The notes under the pieces: model-generated
Told to the model about the DNA's origin: nothing
The model's database searches: none
What the model saw: the letters and a program-made list of their open reading frames with translations, nothing else
NCBI GenBank assembly: GCA_037893225.1
Contig: JAZGUH010000207.1
Span: 62,001-126,000 of the forward strand
Direction of reading: 5' to 3'
Source of the DNA: Hippasteria phrygiana
Lineage: Eukaryota; Echinodermata; Asteroidea; Valvatida; Goniasteridae
Length of the DNA stretch: 64,000 nucleotides
Position numbers and translations under genes: made by a program
Shown here: one piece after another, positions 11,059-20,437 of the stretch
Layout of the letters: the number at the start of each line of letters is the position of its first letter
Position numbering within the stretch: position 1 is the first letter of the stretch

Positions 11059-11421
11059 CTACAATACCCAGCTTGGAAATTCCAACATTTGAGCCCACCT
11101 CTCATCTGGAGTGTGCAGTAGATGTGGTCGAGGTTCGTTGTGTAATTCAAGCTTTCCCCCTCCAGATCTCATACCGTAGGTATGCACACCTTGGAGGGTA
11201 CGGATAGGGAGCACCAGTCGGGTGACAGCCTTTACCCCTACACGAGGGCCAGGACACTGACAATGTCCATGTTGAAAATACCCTCCTCTGTAATGGGGGT
11301 ATCGATGAGCTCCACTGGTGTAAAAGGCCGATTCAGCTGGGCACAGTTGGTTATTAAACTCTCGTGGGATCCTCATGTCCTTTATCATTTGTTTAAACAT
11401 TCTGGCTGCCACCATATACAT
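11059..11421 (-). pseudogene. Possible upstream (gag-like) part of the DIRS relic
   Basis: A 120-residue minus-strand frame lies directly upstream of the DIRS RT fragment on the same strand. It includes a glycine/tyrosine/histidine-rich stretch (HYRGGYFQHGHCQCPG). Position and composition suit a DIRS gag or linker, but I see no diagnostic motif, so the assignment rests on context. Confidence 0.3.
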
Positions 11422-11837
11422 TGCAAGTAGGCATTGTGCTCGACATCCGATGAGAAAAGGTTCTCATTACACCAAGAAATTCTGGCTTTTGTACATTAGC
11501 TCTCGGCATCGGCAAATATTGGGAAAACTGTGACCCAACATTACAAGTCCTGTCATACCGACCACTCAATTAATTGGCAACACTAACCGTCGTTCTTGTT
11601 CACATGCTTCTGGATACCATCTACAATTTTCGTGGGGCAACAACCCACTTTGGACACCGCAGTTTAAGATTTCAATTCTCTCAAACTTTTTGGTCTGGTG
11701 TTTCAGTAACTTGAGCACGAGTTTGGTCTCAACTCGACTCCGAAGATCATCCATGCCATTCCCAGGGCACTTGTCAATTTGCATGATCTCTGATGACTTC
11801 TTTCAAAACACTTCGTCTCTTTTGGAGTCAAACTCCG

Positions 11838-12500
11838 CTTTCACTATTTTTGCACCCTTTCATTCGGGGCACTTTTCGGTTGCAGGTCAGGTGTTGGAAT
11901 TTTTGGGCATTTAAAATGGCACAAAATTGTTGGAGAAATGGCATTCTGCCTCTTCATGACTGATTTTCAGCTATTTTTTACACCGAAAACGAGTCTTTAT
12001 TTTGAATTCAATAGGCTGTCACTATTTTTGCACCCTTTCATTTGGGGCACTTTTCAGTTGCAGGTCAGGTGTTCTTTCAATTTAAGTAATAAAAATTTGA
12101 ATTTTCGGGCATTTAGAATGGAACAAAATTTTAGCAAAAATAGCATTCTGCCTCTTCATGACCGATTTTCAGCTTTTTTTTAAACTGAAAATGAGTCATA
12201 TTTTGAATTCATTAGGCTGACTTTCTGCACCCTTTCATTTGGGGCGCTTTTCAGTTGTAGGTTTAGGTGTTCATTCAATTTCATAACAAAAATTTAGGCT
12301 TTTAAAATGGAAAAAAAAAATGTTATGAAAAACAGCATTCTGCCTCTTCATGACCGATTTTCAGTAGTTTTTTTTTTTTAACTGAAAATGCGTCTTTTTA
12401 TAGGCTGACACTATTTTTGCACCCTTTCATTGGGGGTGCTTTTCAGTTGCAGGTAAGGTGTCCGTTCTTTCAATTTCATGAGTAAAAATTTGAATTATCC
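11838..12500. repeat. Tandem repeat, four diverged copies of ~180-197 bp
   Basis: The block TTTTTGCACCCTTTCATT recurs with GCACCC at 11,852, 12,030, 12,227 and 12,419 (third copy altered). Each is followed by a TTTTCAGTTGCAGGT-like block and by ATTCTGCCTCTTCATGAC. Spacings are 178, 197 and 192. Indels and A/T-run length changes separate the copies. No coding content. Confidence 0.85.
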
Positions 12501-12790
12501 GGCAATTAGAAATGGTTCAACATAATTTTTGGGTTGTCCCCATTTTTTCGTGTATCTACATGTGGGTTCTTTTGGCCACGTTGCTCGTGCCGGGCCCGAG
12601 AATGACACGTATATGTATACTGTCTTTTCCCATTTTTGTTTTGTGCTTTTGTGAGCCATCTGCATCACTTTTGTCTATGTCACCATTGGTGACTTTGGAT
12701 TCTCAATTTCCAAACGGAAAACAGAAATTTCTGGCACTGTTGTAGACGTCTGGTCTGCAAGCATGCATTCATCACATCCCATGGAATTTC

Positions 12791-13148
12791 TTATCTGCCA
12801 GAGGGCATAGAAGCGCAACCACGTCCCGAACTATTGTTCTTTTTCTTGGTTTCCCTGTACCAACTTTTGAGGTAGGTCCACCTGTCGTGGCACTGTTCCC
12901 TCTGGTGCGGCCAGGAACGACCACTGCCACTTCCTTTCAAATGGTGCTGTTGTGCACCATTCCCTTCATTTCTGATTTGACAGATTGTCTCTTTGTACTC
13001 CCATGATTTCTTCATATTTTTGGGGTGGCAGAGGAGTCATTAGCTGGTCTCTTTTTTCCCGGATGTCACTAACAATTTTGCTAAAGGTAATAGACATCAG
13101 CCATTTCACAGGTTGATGTACGTGCAGGATTGGCGCGCTGCCTTGCAT
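12791..13148 (-). pseudogene. Myb/SANT-like DNA-binding domain remnant
   Basis: Two overlapping minus-strand frames cover this stretch. The second contains SWPHQREQCHDRW followed by TYLKSWYRETKKKNNSSGRG, which matches the third helix and exit of Myb/SANT-like (trihelix or MADF-related) domains: Q-C-x2-(K/R)W-x2-L-x3-Y-(K/R)-x-x-K. The upstream frame (MTPLPPQKYEEIMG) ends in a stop and is out of register, so at least one indel is present. Such domains occur in Harbinger accessory proteins and related host proteins. The exons at 9,498, 9,231 and 8,270 may be its downstream parts, with the DIRS relic and tandem repeat in the intervening intron. Confidence 0.5.
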
Positions 13149-13206
13149 GCTGGGATTACGTCATTTCACGCTAGTACTAGTTCCATTTCTTTTTTTCTTT
13201 TTTTAA

Positions 13207-14100
13207 TATGAAAGTTCGCCCGACACAAGGCTAAGAGAGCCACTCAAGGTGTGGAGATACAAAGGAAAAGAGAAACAAATTAAAATACAAAAATCAAAGA
13301 TGCAAGAGGTAGGAATGAATATTCCTCTTGAAGCAGGAGAGCTAGATCATAAGATGAAGGAAAACATGCACCAGGCAAAGAGTTCTAGAGATACAGAGCG
13401 AGGGAAAAAGCTTTTAGCATAGATTTTTTTTTTACATCTAGGGACAGTCGGAGTATATTGGTGGGAACAGAGAGTGAGTGAGTTTCATGCTCAAATAATT
13501 GGAGGAACCACACCCTACTGAAAACGGCCTATTCAAACCAATTGATTTTTGAATAGGAATGAATAGGAATGAATTGGCTCCAATTGGTAAATGAATCGGC
13601 CGTTTTTAGTAGGGCAAGCTGGACAAGCCAGTAGAACATTTCTCGTGAAAATACCTATAGAACAGACTAAAAGTTGCAAAACATCTCCGGTGAGAAAGTG
13701 ATAAGGACGAGCACAACTCTTTTCCAACCAAGTTAACTTTGCGCTTTTGTAGTCTAATAAAGATAAATGACAAGCAGTAGCACCAGCCCATATGTGGGAA
13801 CAGTACTCCATAACAGGACGTAAAGGATAGCATCAGGAGGTAGATATTTCTGAGCTTGATAAAGACAACCAACTTGCAGGGAAGCACTTTTGGCAATACC
13901 TGAGATATACGTCTCCCAGCTAAATTTAGGGGAGATAAGTCGAAGAAGACGTAGGTCATGTCTCGGGCTAAGTCCAAGGACCCATATGAAAGTATACCGA
14001 GATGACACATGAGCTAGAGAAGACTGTCCAAGGTATGCATACCAGTTAGGAGCAGTATCGGATAGAAATCTCATCTGCTCATCAGCTACACACAAATTAA
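13207..14100 (-). pseudogene. Non-LTR retrotransposon relic, C-terminal RT and 3' part
   Basis: Overlapping minus-strand frames give ETYISGIAKSASLQVGCLYQ, AQKYLPPDAILY and MEYCSHIWAGATACHLSLLD, the C-terminal thumb region that follows RT in CR1/Jockey/RTE-type LINEs. At least three frames are used, so it is heavily frameshifted. A 102-bp MITE (13,513-13,614) interrupts it. Its 3' flank near 13,200-13,260 resembles the tail of the SINE at 1,656. Its 5' edge abuts the kinesin coiled-coil fragment at about 14,105. Confidence 0.8.
13513..13614. mobile_element. 102-bp MITE inside the LINE relic
   Basis: Left end CCCTACTGAAAACGGCC and right end GGCCGTTTTTAGTAGGG are inverted repeats with one mismatch. 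The element lies after the LINE sequence encoding LLACPACP, so it inserted after the LINE. Confidence 0.85.
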
Positions 14101-14107
14101 AGCGGCA

Positions 14108-14611
14108 GGAAGAAATCATTGCAGGCCTTCAACAGGAAAAGGAAAACCTGGAAGGCGGGATCAAATACTCTCATAAACAGATTCAGGAAAGTGCAGAGAT
14201 GGTCCAGGAACAGAAGAAGACAATTGAGGGCATGAAGAACACAAAGTCATTCAGAAAAAAATGAGATCAGCTCTTGTTCATGCTGTTCAAGCCGTTGCTA
14301 AACTTGAGGAAAATAAGAAACAAAGGGTTTTAGTTGATTGTAAGGGAAGTAGGGAACCGATGCGGGAAGAGGTTGTGAAAACCAAAACACTGCCCTCGTT
14401 GAAGCTAAAGACAGAAAAGCAGCATCTCCAATTTCTCCATACAATTGAGTTGATGCGTGAATACGTATACAAAGCGACAGATTTGCAGCAGACAATCAAA
14501 GAGTTGAGGACTGCTGATGAAGAGCATCTCTTGGGGGATGTATCAACTGCTCATCTTCAAATAGAGAGGCAGGGTGATAACATCGCAAGACTTGAGAAAG
14601 AGAAGAGCTGA
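14108..14611 (+). pseudogene. Kinesin-14-like stalk (coiled-coil) fragment
   Basis: Two plus-strand frames, joined by a frameshift in the A run at about 14,250-14,260, encode a strongly charged heptad-like stretch: EEIIAGLQQEKENLEG, KQIQESAEMVQEQKKTIEGM, then a 116-residue frame with LEENKKQ, LQQTIKELRT and IERQGDNIARLEKEKS before TGA. I assign it to a kinesin stalk because kinesin motor pieces follow on the same strand. By itself it could belong to any coiled-coil protein. It is broken by the frameshift and abuts a LINE relic. Confidence 0.5.
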
Positions 14612-14908
14612 GGACTGCTGAAGAGCGTCCCCCTTTCCAATGTCATTTTTGCATTGGAACGAATCACAGGTGTGGGGGGGGGGGGGGGGGGTTGGAATTC
14701 ACCACATCTTGGTCGGGGGGGATGGTCCACAGTATCATCCTTGCAGAATTTCCAAGACAAAGATTTCCACAAAAAATATAATTGCAACTTGAATTATATT
14801 ATTGACTATTACTGTGGGGGGGGGGGGGGGGGGGGGGAGGGGGGGTGACACTGCGCTTGTCTGTATGTGGTAGAACAGTTGACCAACACTGGTATACTTT
14901 GTTTGCAG
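14612..14908. other. Poly-G-rich non-coding stretch
   Basis: Contains G runs at about 14,677-14,691 and 14,816-14,846, and the pyrimidine-rich acceptor of the next fragment. The open frames over it are homopolymer artefacts. Confidence 0.6.
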
Positions 14909-15035
14909 GCAAGCTGAACCTTGTTGATTTGGCAGGATCTGAGTGGATCAACACAAAAATATTAATATTTGCCATACACAGCAAGCAGACAAACATACAC
15001 TAACTCCAAGCTCATCGTGACGTTATTGTTCTCGG
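14909..15035 (+). pseudogene. Kinesin motor fragment with switch II motif
   Basis: After an acceptor-like TTTGTTTGCAG the sequence reads KLNLVDLAGSEWIN, matching the kinesin switch II signature NLVDLAGSER with Arg replaced by Trp (a CGG to TGG change). About 30 codons later QTYTNSKLI resembles the late motor motif YRNSKLT. The segment between is much shorter than in a real motor, so the middle is deleted. It lies upstream of the fragment encoding the start of the motor (15,576), so the order is wrong for a working gene. Confidence 0.65.
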
Positions 15036-15575
15036 CCCATCTGTGCTATACATGTATGTCTTTATTTGGGCTAATTATGATGAAGATATCGCATTTAAAA
15101 ATGACCAAAGTGCCCCGAGATGGGTTTTTCAAAGAAAAAGAAAGAGGCAAAAAGAAAAATCGCAACAAAAACCAAAGGCTTTTCAACAACTTTCCGGAAT
15201 GTCATTGAAATGTACCTGGACTTTTTTTTGTAGTGCCTTCCAAGGCACTGTTCACTTGATCTAAATAGTTTATTGGCTGCACAATCTTGTACATATTGTG
15301 TGTCATGGTAAACTCGAAAATAAGCCAATATACTGTATTTTTTACATTTGTGTTCATGTGTCGATTAGTGGGAATATTTATAATTTTTATGGCTTTGTGT
15401 TTTGGTTTTATCTACATGTATGCACACAAAATCTAATCTACAGGTACAGTGTGGTATTTTGTGGGTTTAAAAAATAACTTGTCTTGCAAAAAAGATACGA
15501 CAGTTTTTGTAACTCCAAGATCTACACGATGGAAATTAAACCAAAATCAGCTCCAAAAATACCATCTAAGAGATG
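15036..15575. other. Non-coding stretch between kinesin fragments
   Basis: A/T-rich DNA without recognisable coding motifs; short lysine-rich frames only. Confidence 0.4.
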
Positions 15576-15808
15576 GAGAAAAGGAAAGCGCTACACAACG
15601 TCATAATTGACATCAAGGGCAAAATCAGTATTCTGCCGAGTAAGGCCTGCAATAGCAGTAGACAGAGAGGGGCTGTAGTTGGCCCAAAATACAATACACA
15701 TGGACGTCAACCATGACTCCATTGTACACCTCAACCACAAAGGGCGGTCAATTACATGTACATCCGTGGTGGACAAGGTTTCCTCAGGAGAATCTACTCA
15801 GGAGCAGG
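15576..15808 (+). pseudogene. Kinesin-14 (KIFC3-like) start-of-motor fragment
   Basis: The frame from 15,576 reads EKRKALHNVIIDIKGKISI, the neck just before a C-terminal kinesin motor. One base out of register it continues CRVRPAIAVDREG, the motor's first beta strand. A TAG at 15,676-15,678 interrupts, then VNHDSIVHLNHKGRS and DKVSSGESTQEQ complete the segment that precedes the P-loop in KIFC-type motors. It ends at a splice-donor-like GTAATG. One frameshift and one stop make it a pseudogene. The neck-before-motor order identifies the kinesin-14 family; KIFC3 is the closest by pattern. Confidence 0.75.
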
Positions 15809-16432
15809 TAATGACCTTTTATTGTTTATATTGTCTTTATATAGTCCTTCATTGTAATTTGTATAAAGTTTTATGACTAAACTTAACAGTCAACCACTAT
15901 ATACGTCACCCAGTATTAAAACTAAAATATTTGCAATATTGAAATTGCCTTCAATTAAATATTTGGCGCATTTTGTACACCATACATTGCATATATGTAC
16001 ATGTAACATATTGTCAGTGTTCCTTGGTACAAATAGCACTCCTTACTATTTGACCTTGATATTTTTCCCTCTGCTTTCTAAGGGAACCAATCAGCGATTG
16101 CAAAATGGACATGCATATGAATTACGTGATGACCTGAACATATTAACGGGTCTGCGGCAGACGTATAATCTCAATGACATCACTGAAAGCAGCAACTTCA
16201 ATGAAATGTTTTGAATGTTTCTTCTAAAGATCCTCCGGCTGTAGCCAATACCTCGGGAAAAATAGATTCCCCTCTATTAACCATGTAGTATTTGTATACT
16301 ACCCGTGAAAGATTAACTACCAGTGTTAGAAATTGCTTCTTATGGGTCCCTGGAGGTTATTTTTAGTTGTTCCACAGTGAATATTTTGATACTAACCCTT
16401 TTTGTCTCAATATTTTATTTTTATTACTATAG
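15809..16432. other. Non-coding stretch; contains a repeat shared with 20,118
   Basis: Starts as the kinesin-fragment intron. Around 16,061-16,125 a block with AGGGAACCAATCAGCGAT recurs at about 20,121-20,180, showing a short dispersed repeat. The 113-residue frame across this block has no recognisable domain. The end is a pyrimidine-rich tract with ACTATAG, the acceptor of the next exon. Confidence 0.5.
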
Positions 16433-16534
16433 GAAAGTCCAAATATGCAACGTGGACTTCGGGCGAAGGGGAGAAACTAATGTCTGTTTTTGAAGCCTTC
16501 ATCAAGGATCCGACAAAAAATGGCCCTTTGCCCG
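16433..16534 (+). CDS. Exon: Myb-like domain, first helix (Myb-piggyBac gene)
   Basis: A 102-nt exon flanked by TTATTACTATAG acceptor and GTGAGA donor. It reads KSKYATWTSGEGEKLM then SVFEAFIKDPTKNGPLP: a W-T-x-x-E start and amphipathic helix like the first helix of Myb/SANT-type domains. It ends in phase 1 with a single G. That G plus the first two bases of the exon at 19,804 makes a Gly codon, continuing LPGNQVKLL in frame. It starts in phase 1 as well, so at least one earlier exon must exist; I did not find it. The 3.27-kb intron after it is filled with repeats. Confidence 0.6.
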
Positions 16535-16714
16535 GTGAGAAACTGTATATTTAGTACCATTGCATTATTGTTTGCAATATTCATATTTTTACAAGGTTGT
16601 ATAGTGTCAAGATTCAGTACATGTAATAAGGCATTTTCACACTTTCGACCCATTTCAATCTACACAGGCCCAACCTGTGTAGGCTTATTAAAATTAACAC
16701 GGGTCAAAGTTTAG

Positions 16715-16955
16715 CCTGGCCAAAGACTAACATCGTTGAAAGCAAGTTCAAATCTGTTTCCACTTCTAAATAAGGCACTTCCGGTTTGGACCGGAAGGAA
16801 GGGTCACGTGATTTGACGCACACGTTCAAAAATGAAGATCCTAAATTGTACTATCAATTCCCACAAAAATCAAGTTCGGGTCTCTCACGGTTGATTTTAT
16901 ATCGATTTTCAATGATTAAAAATAGAAATGTTTAATTGCTTGTAATCTGATACCT
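16715..16955 (+). repeat. Dispersed repeat family R-int, copy 1
   Basis: A ~240-bp block beginning CCAAAGACTAACATCGTTGA and containing GGCACTTCCGGTTTGGACC and GGGTCACGTGATTT. It recurs at about 17,433-17,690 and 18,345-18,610, all in one orientation inside the long intron of the Myb-piggyBac gene. Confidence 0.8.
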
Positions 16956-17432
16956 GATGACGTCATCATGACGTCATTACATTTTTCGGAATCTTCAATG
17001 TGATGTACATATATGTAGCAGATATGAACTTGATATGAGTTTGCATGTAGTCAAACAACTCCGAAAAAGAAAGTTATCTGAAGAAGAAAAAAAAGAACAA
17101 GAATAATCCTAACAATAATAGGTTTTGGGCTGAAGCCCAACACCTAATAATATTAAGAAGAACTAGAGTTTGTAGTACAAACACACGGTGTTGGACTTTT
17201 TCAGTTTGATTACATAAGAGAATAGATCCACATGTATGTAATCACTAATTGTAAAAAAGCTTGTGTGCTGCAGTTCATAAAGTTGGACGTTCTCAAAAAT
17301 GTTGATTTTTTAGGTTTTTGTGTTTTGACCTTGATGACGTCATCATGACACTATTACATCTGTGCACATTACCAACGCAGTTAATCTGCAGTTTGCGACG
17401 TCACTGGTCACTTTTTGAAAAGCACATACCTG
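16956..17432. other. Intronic stretch between R-int copies 1 and 2
   Basis: Includes a small palindrome TTTGGGCTGAAGCCCAA near 17,123 and several GATGACGTCATCATGACG-type palindromes (CRE-like TGACGTCA cores). No coding content. Confidence 0.5.
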
Positions 17433-17690
17433 CCAAAGACTAACATCGTGGAAAGCAAGTTCATATCTTTTACCAATTTCAAATTATAAGGAACTTCCGG
17501 TTTCGACAGGAAGGAAGGGTCACGTGATTTTGCACTCAATGTAAAAAATGAAGATCTAGTATAACTCTATCCATTGCCGTAAACGTTTTACGTTCCTCAC
17601 AGTTGATTTTATATTGATTATAAAGATTAAAAATATTCATTTTGATTTGCTTGATATTTGATACATGATGATGTCATAATGACGTCATTA
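17433..17690 (+). repeat. Dispersed repeat family R-int, copy 2
   Basis: Same ordered blocks as copy 1 (CCAAAGACTAACATCGTGGA, AACTTCCGGTTTCGACAGG, GGGTCACGTGATTT), diverged by substitutions and small indels. Confidence 0.8.
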
Positions 17691-17989
17691 CAATAAAGCT
17701 GGAGACCTATGTTTACCCTGCCATTTGAAGTGAAAATCTGGATTATATCTCTCACGGTTGATTTTTCAAAATGTTTGTTAAGGTTTAAAGGTCTTTTTAG
17801 CGCAACTTCCGGTCTGATGACATCATCAATATGAGCCCTTGTACACGTGTTGCCTGCATGAAGGTTATTATATATATCAATTATTACCCCATGCGACAGG
17901 ACAGCCGTAATGAATTCAAACTTCGACAAGGTAATGGTTTTGTTTACGTATGGCCAGAGCAGTTTTATTGGCCAGAAAAATTTAGGTTT

Positions 17990-18196
17990 CCGACCGTTGC
18001 GTTTCGCGAAACCTGTAACTTAACTCGACATAGCACATAACATAACCAAACTTGGTTCCCGATCGTTGCGATTCGCGAAACATGTACTAGCTCACACAAA
18101 CAAATCTTGGTATCCGATCGTTGCGATTCGCGAAACCTATAACTTGCCAATAGCTCATAACATAACCATGCAAACTGGGTCTCCGATCGTCGCGGG
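17990..18196 (+). repeat. Short tandem array around CGATCGTTGCGATTCGCGAA
   Basis: Four units start at 17,991, 18,060, 18,115 and 18,184 (spacings 69, 55, 69). Each carries CGAtCGTTGCG-tTCGCGAA, with the last truncated. Units 1 and 3 also share ACATAACATAACCA. The motif is CpG-dense in A/T-rich DNA and contains the palindrome TTCGCGAA. Confidence 0.8.
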
Positions 18197-18344
18197 GGCC
18201 TCAAATGAATTATAAAGTGATTTCAGCAAAGTTCGCCACACACATCAACGGATTATTCATTTTAAACATTTTTCAACCTGCCGCTAGAGGGCGCTCTAAC
18301 AATGTATGACGTCACTGGTAATTTTTTTGGAAAGTACAACCTAG

Positions 18345-18610
18345 CCAGAGACTTACATAGTTAAAAGCAAGTTCACATCTTTTTCCACTTTCAAATTATA
18401 AGGCACTTCCGGTTTGGACCAGAAGGAAGGGTCATGTGATTTTGTATGTAATATAGAAAATGAAGACCCTGGATTATTCTGTCAATTCCTGTGAAAAGCA
18501 AAATCAGATCTCTCTCCGTTGATTTTATATTGATTTTCAAAGATTAAATCTAAAAATCTTTGATTGCTTGTAATCTGATACTTGATGACGTCACTATGAC
18601 ATCATTATCA
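18345..18610 (+). repeat. Dispersed repeat family R-int, copy 3
   Basis: Same blocks again (AGAGACTTACATAGTTAAAA, GGCACTTCCGGTTTGGACC, GATGACGTCACTATGAC). A TACATG microsatellite follows at about 18,618-18,640. Confidence 0.8.
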
Positions 18611-18640
18611 GAAAACTTGTACATGTACATGTACATGTAA

Positions 18641-19221
18641 GATGAAGTTAGAGGTAATACAACTTAAACAAATAGAAACTCAGAGCGGTTTCTCAAATGC
18701 CGCTAAAATATTAAGAACACCTAAACATTAAGAACACCTCGTCACACTAATGCACTTTTGGTGGCTCCTTGTACCAATAATTACAACTGCAGTAGGCTTT
18801 GGGGAATCCGTGTTGCAGTTGACTCTGTACGACTCGAACATTGTAATTAGAATCGTGACTTCGTTCTTAGAGGAGTCGACTCTTTGAGGTAGCTAATTCC
18901 TGCTTCCTTGTAGTAGATTATAGACACTCCGAACAGTTCTGAAACTGATTCCCAGAAAAGAGTGATTGCGAACCCAGCTGTTTCGTGCATGGAATCAATC
19001 ACGATGCTATGCAGAGTATTTCTGCCTTTGCCGTACGCTTTCGTAGGGTCTTATTGCCGCAAAAAATGGTGTTACCACATATTTTATGTACTAAAATGCA
19101 TACCGTGATACCACAGCGTACTTCTCTGTTCATAACTTGCTTCACAATTTGTTTGCATTTATTATTATTATTAATAATTCTTTCTGGTAATGAAACCAAG
19201 GATTCCTCAAAAGTGCCCTAG
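18641..19221. other. Intronic stretch, no exon seen
   Basis: No coding motif recognised and no splice pair that would add an in-phase exon to the Myb-piggyBac chain. Confidence 0.4.
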
Positions 19222-19436
19222 GCACTGTAGCTCGGAAGCCTGAAGAAACCTGTAGAGAGAAGTTACAGTTTTAGAGGTAGGAGGAAAACCCCAGAAGAAT
19301 ATTCTGGGGAAAACCCACGGAATCAGGTAGGGACTGAAAACCCAATCCACATGTGGATTCCAGGGCAGGAATCGGGCCCAGGCCACAGCGGTGAAAGGCG
19401 GGGACAGTAACCACTACGCCAACCTGATTCCCCCAT
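19222..19436 (-). repeat. tRNA-derived SINE
   Basis: On the minus strand the head reads GTTGGCGTAGTGGTTACTGT, a clear tRNA A-box (TGGCGTAGTGG), followed by a degenerate B-box region GGGCCCGATTCCTGCC. The body continues through CACATGTGGATTGGGTTTTC and GATTCCGTGGGTTTTCCCC. This is the general design of animal tRNA-SINEs. The family name cannot be assigned without a library search. Confidence 0.8.
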
Positions 19437-19803
19437 GCAACAAGGTCAGGGGCAGATCTAGCCTTTCATTTAGGGAGGGGTTGTACCATTAACCCACAAA
19501 ACGTTGAACGTGCTGTGTGCCGAAGGGCATGCCCCGAAATTTTTTGAAATCCTGGGGCTTTATCCTGCAATTTAGGCATCTCTAGCATCGTTTAAAGCTG
19601 CATAATGTTGTGCTTTTTAAAGAAGAATTGGCTTATATTGGGCTGAAAAACAACTTTGCTCAGCAGCCTGGGGGGGGGGGGGGCAACCCCCACACCCCCT
19701 CTAGAAAGTAAAAATTGTGTGACATTATTACATGGTAGGTCCATTGCAGTCCACAAGAAATCCTTCAGCTAACCCTTTTTTTCCCCCCATATCTATGCCA
19801 CAG

Positions 19804-19924
19804 GCAATCAAGTCAAACTCCTAAATGAAAGATTGTACTTCCAAGGAAACAAAAAAACCGAACTTGTGAACAAAATCGCCGACATCAGAGAAGAACTTGA
19901 CAATGAAATACAACGGATGGAAAG
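19804..19924 (+). CDS. Exon: Myb-like domain, second and third helices (Myb-piggyBac gene)
   Basis: A 121-nt exon after a long pyrimidine tract ending in TATGCCACAG, before donor GTACGA. It reads NQVKLLNERLYFQGNKKTEL then VNKIADIREELDNEIQRME. With the previous exon the joined domain has W-T-x-x-E, F-x-x-F-I, L-P-G, then two further helices, consistent with a Myb/SANT-like DNA-binding fold. A SAP-like reading of this exon alone is possible but fits less well once joined. It ends AG in phase 2; with the leading G at 20,438 this forms Arg and continues CGWNKAS into the transposase exon. Both junctions keep frame. Confidence 0.65.
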
Positions 19925-20437
19925 GTACGAAACCCATTTAATGTAACAGTTATCACAAGAACAAGTGACCATCTGGACTCGGTTCAAGACGATAGTGATC
20001 GATATTTGTGCACTGCCGCTAATTCGTTTCAGCAGCGCGCCCTAACAGTACAATTAGACCAACTCATGGGCTTGCACTGTCGTCTTGGGATTCCTACCTC
20101 AACGGTTTTACTTTTTTCTTTATTTTCCCTCGGCTTTCAAGGGAACCAATCAGCGATCGCAAAACAATCATGCGTATGAATCCTTGTAAAAAAATACACA
20201 AGCAGGCACGAAGCCACTGCAGCGGACGTATATTCTGGTGTGCTGTTCTGTTTAACCAAACTGACATTTTGTAGCAATTTCCAAAGATGGTTGGCCAACC
20301 GTCGTCCAAACAAATACTAAACCCCGGATCAATCCGTTTGACCCAAAAAACAAAAGCTAATGTTGTATACTACCTTAAAGAAAATGTGCCTTGAAATGAA
20401 TAGCGTCCCATTACCTTTCTGAATGTTCCTATTTCAG
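19925..20437 (+). other. Intron before the transposase exon
   Basis: Begins GTACGA and ends TTCCTATTTCAG. Contains the AGGGAACCAATCAGCGATCG repeat block shared with 16,080. No in-frame coding continuation across it. Confidence 0.55.

Noticed and set aside
11838..12500. CRISPR-like array
   Set aside because: Four diverged ~190-bp tandem units in an animal genome, with no short conserved repeats and unique spacers.
19804..19924. Stand-alone SAP domain exon
   Set aside because: The isolated exon resembles SAP, but joining it in phase to the exon at 16,433 gives a better Myb/SANT-like pattern.
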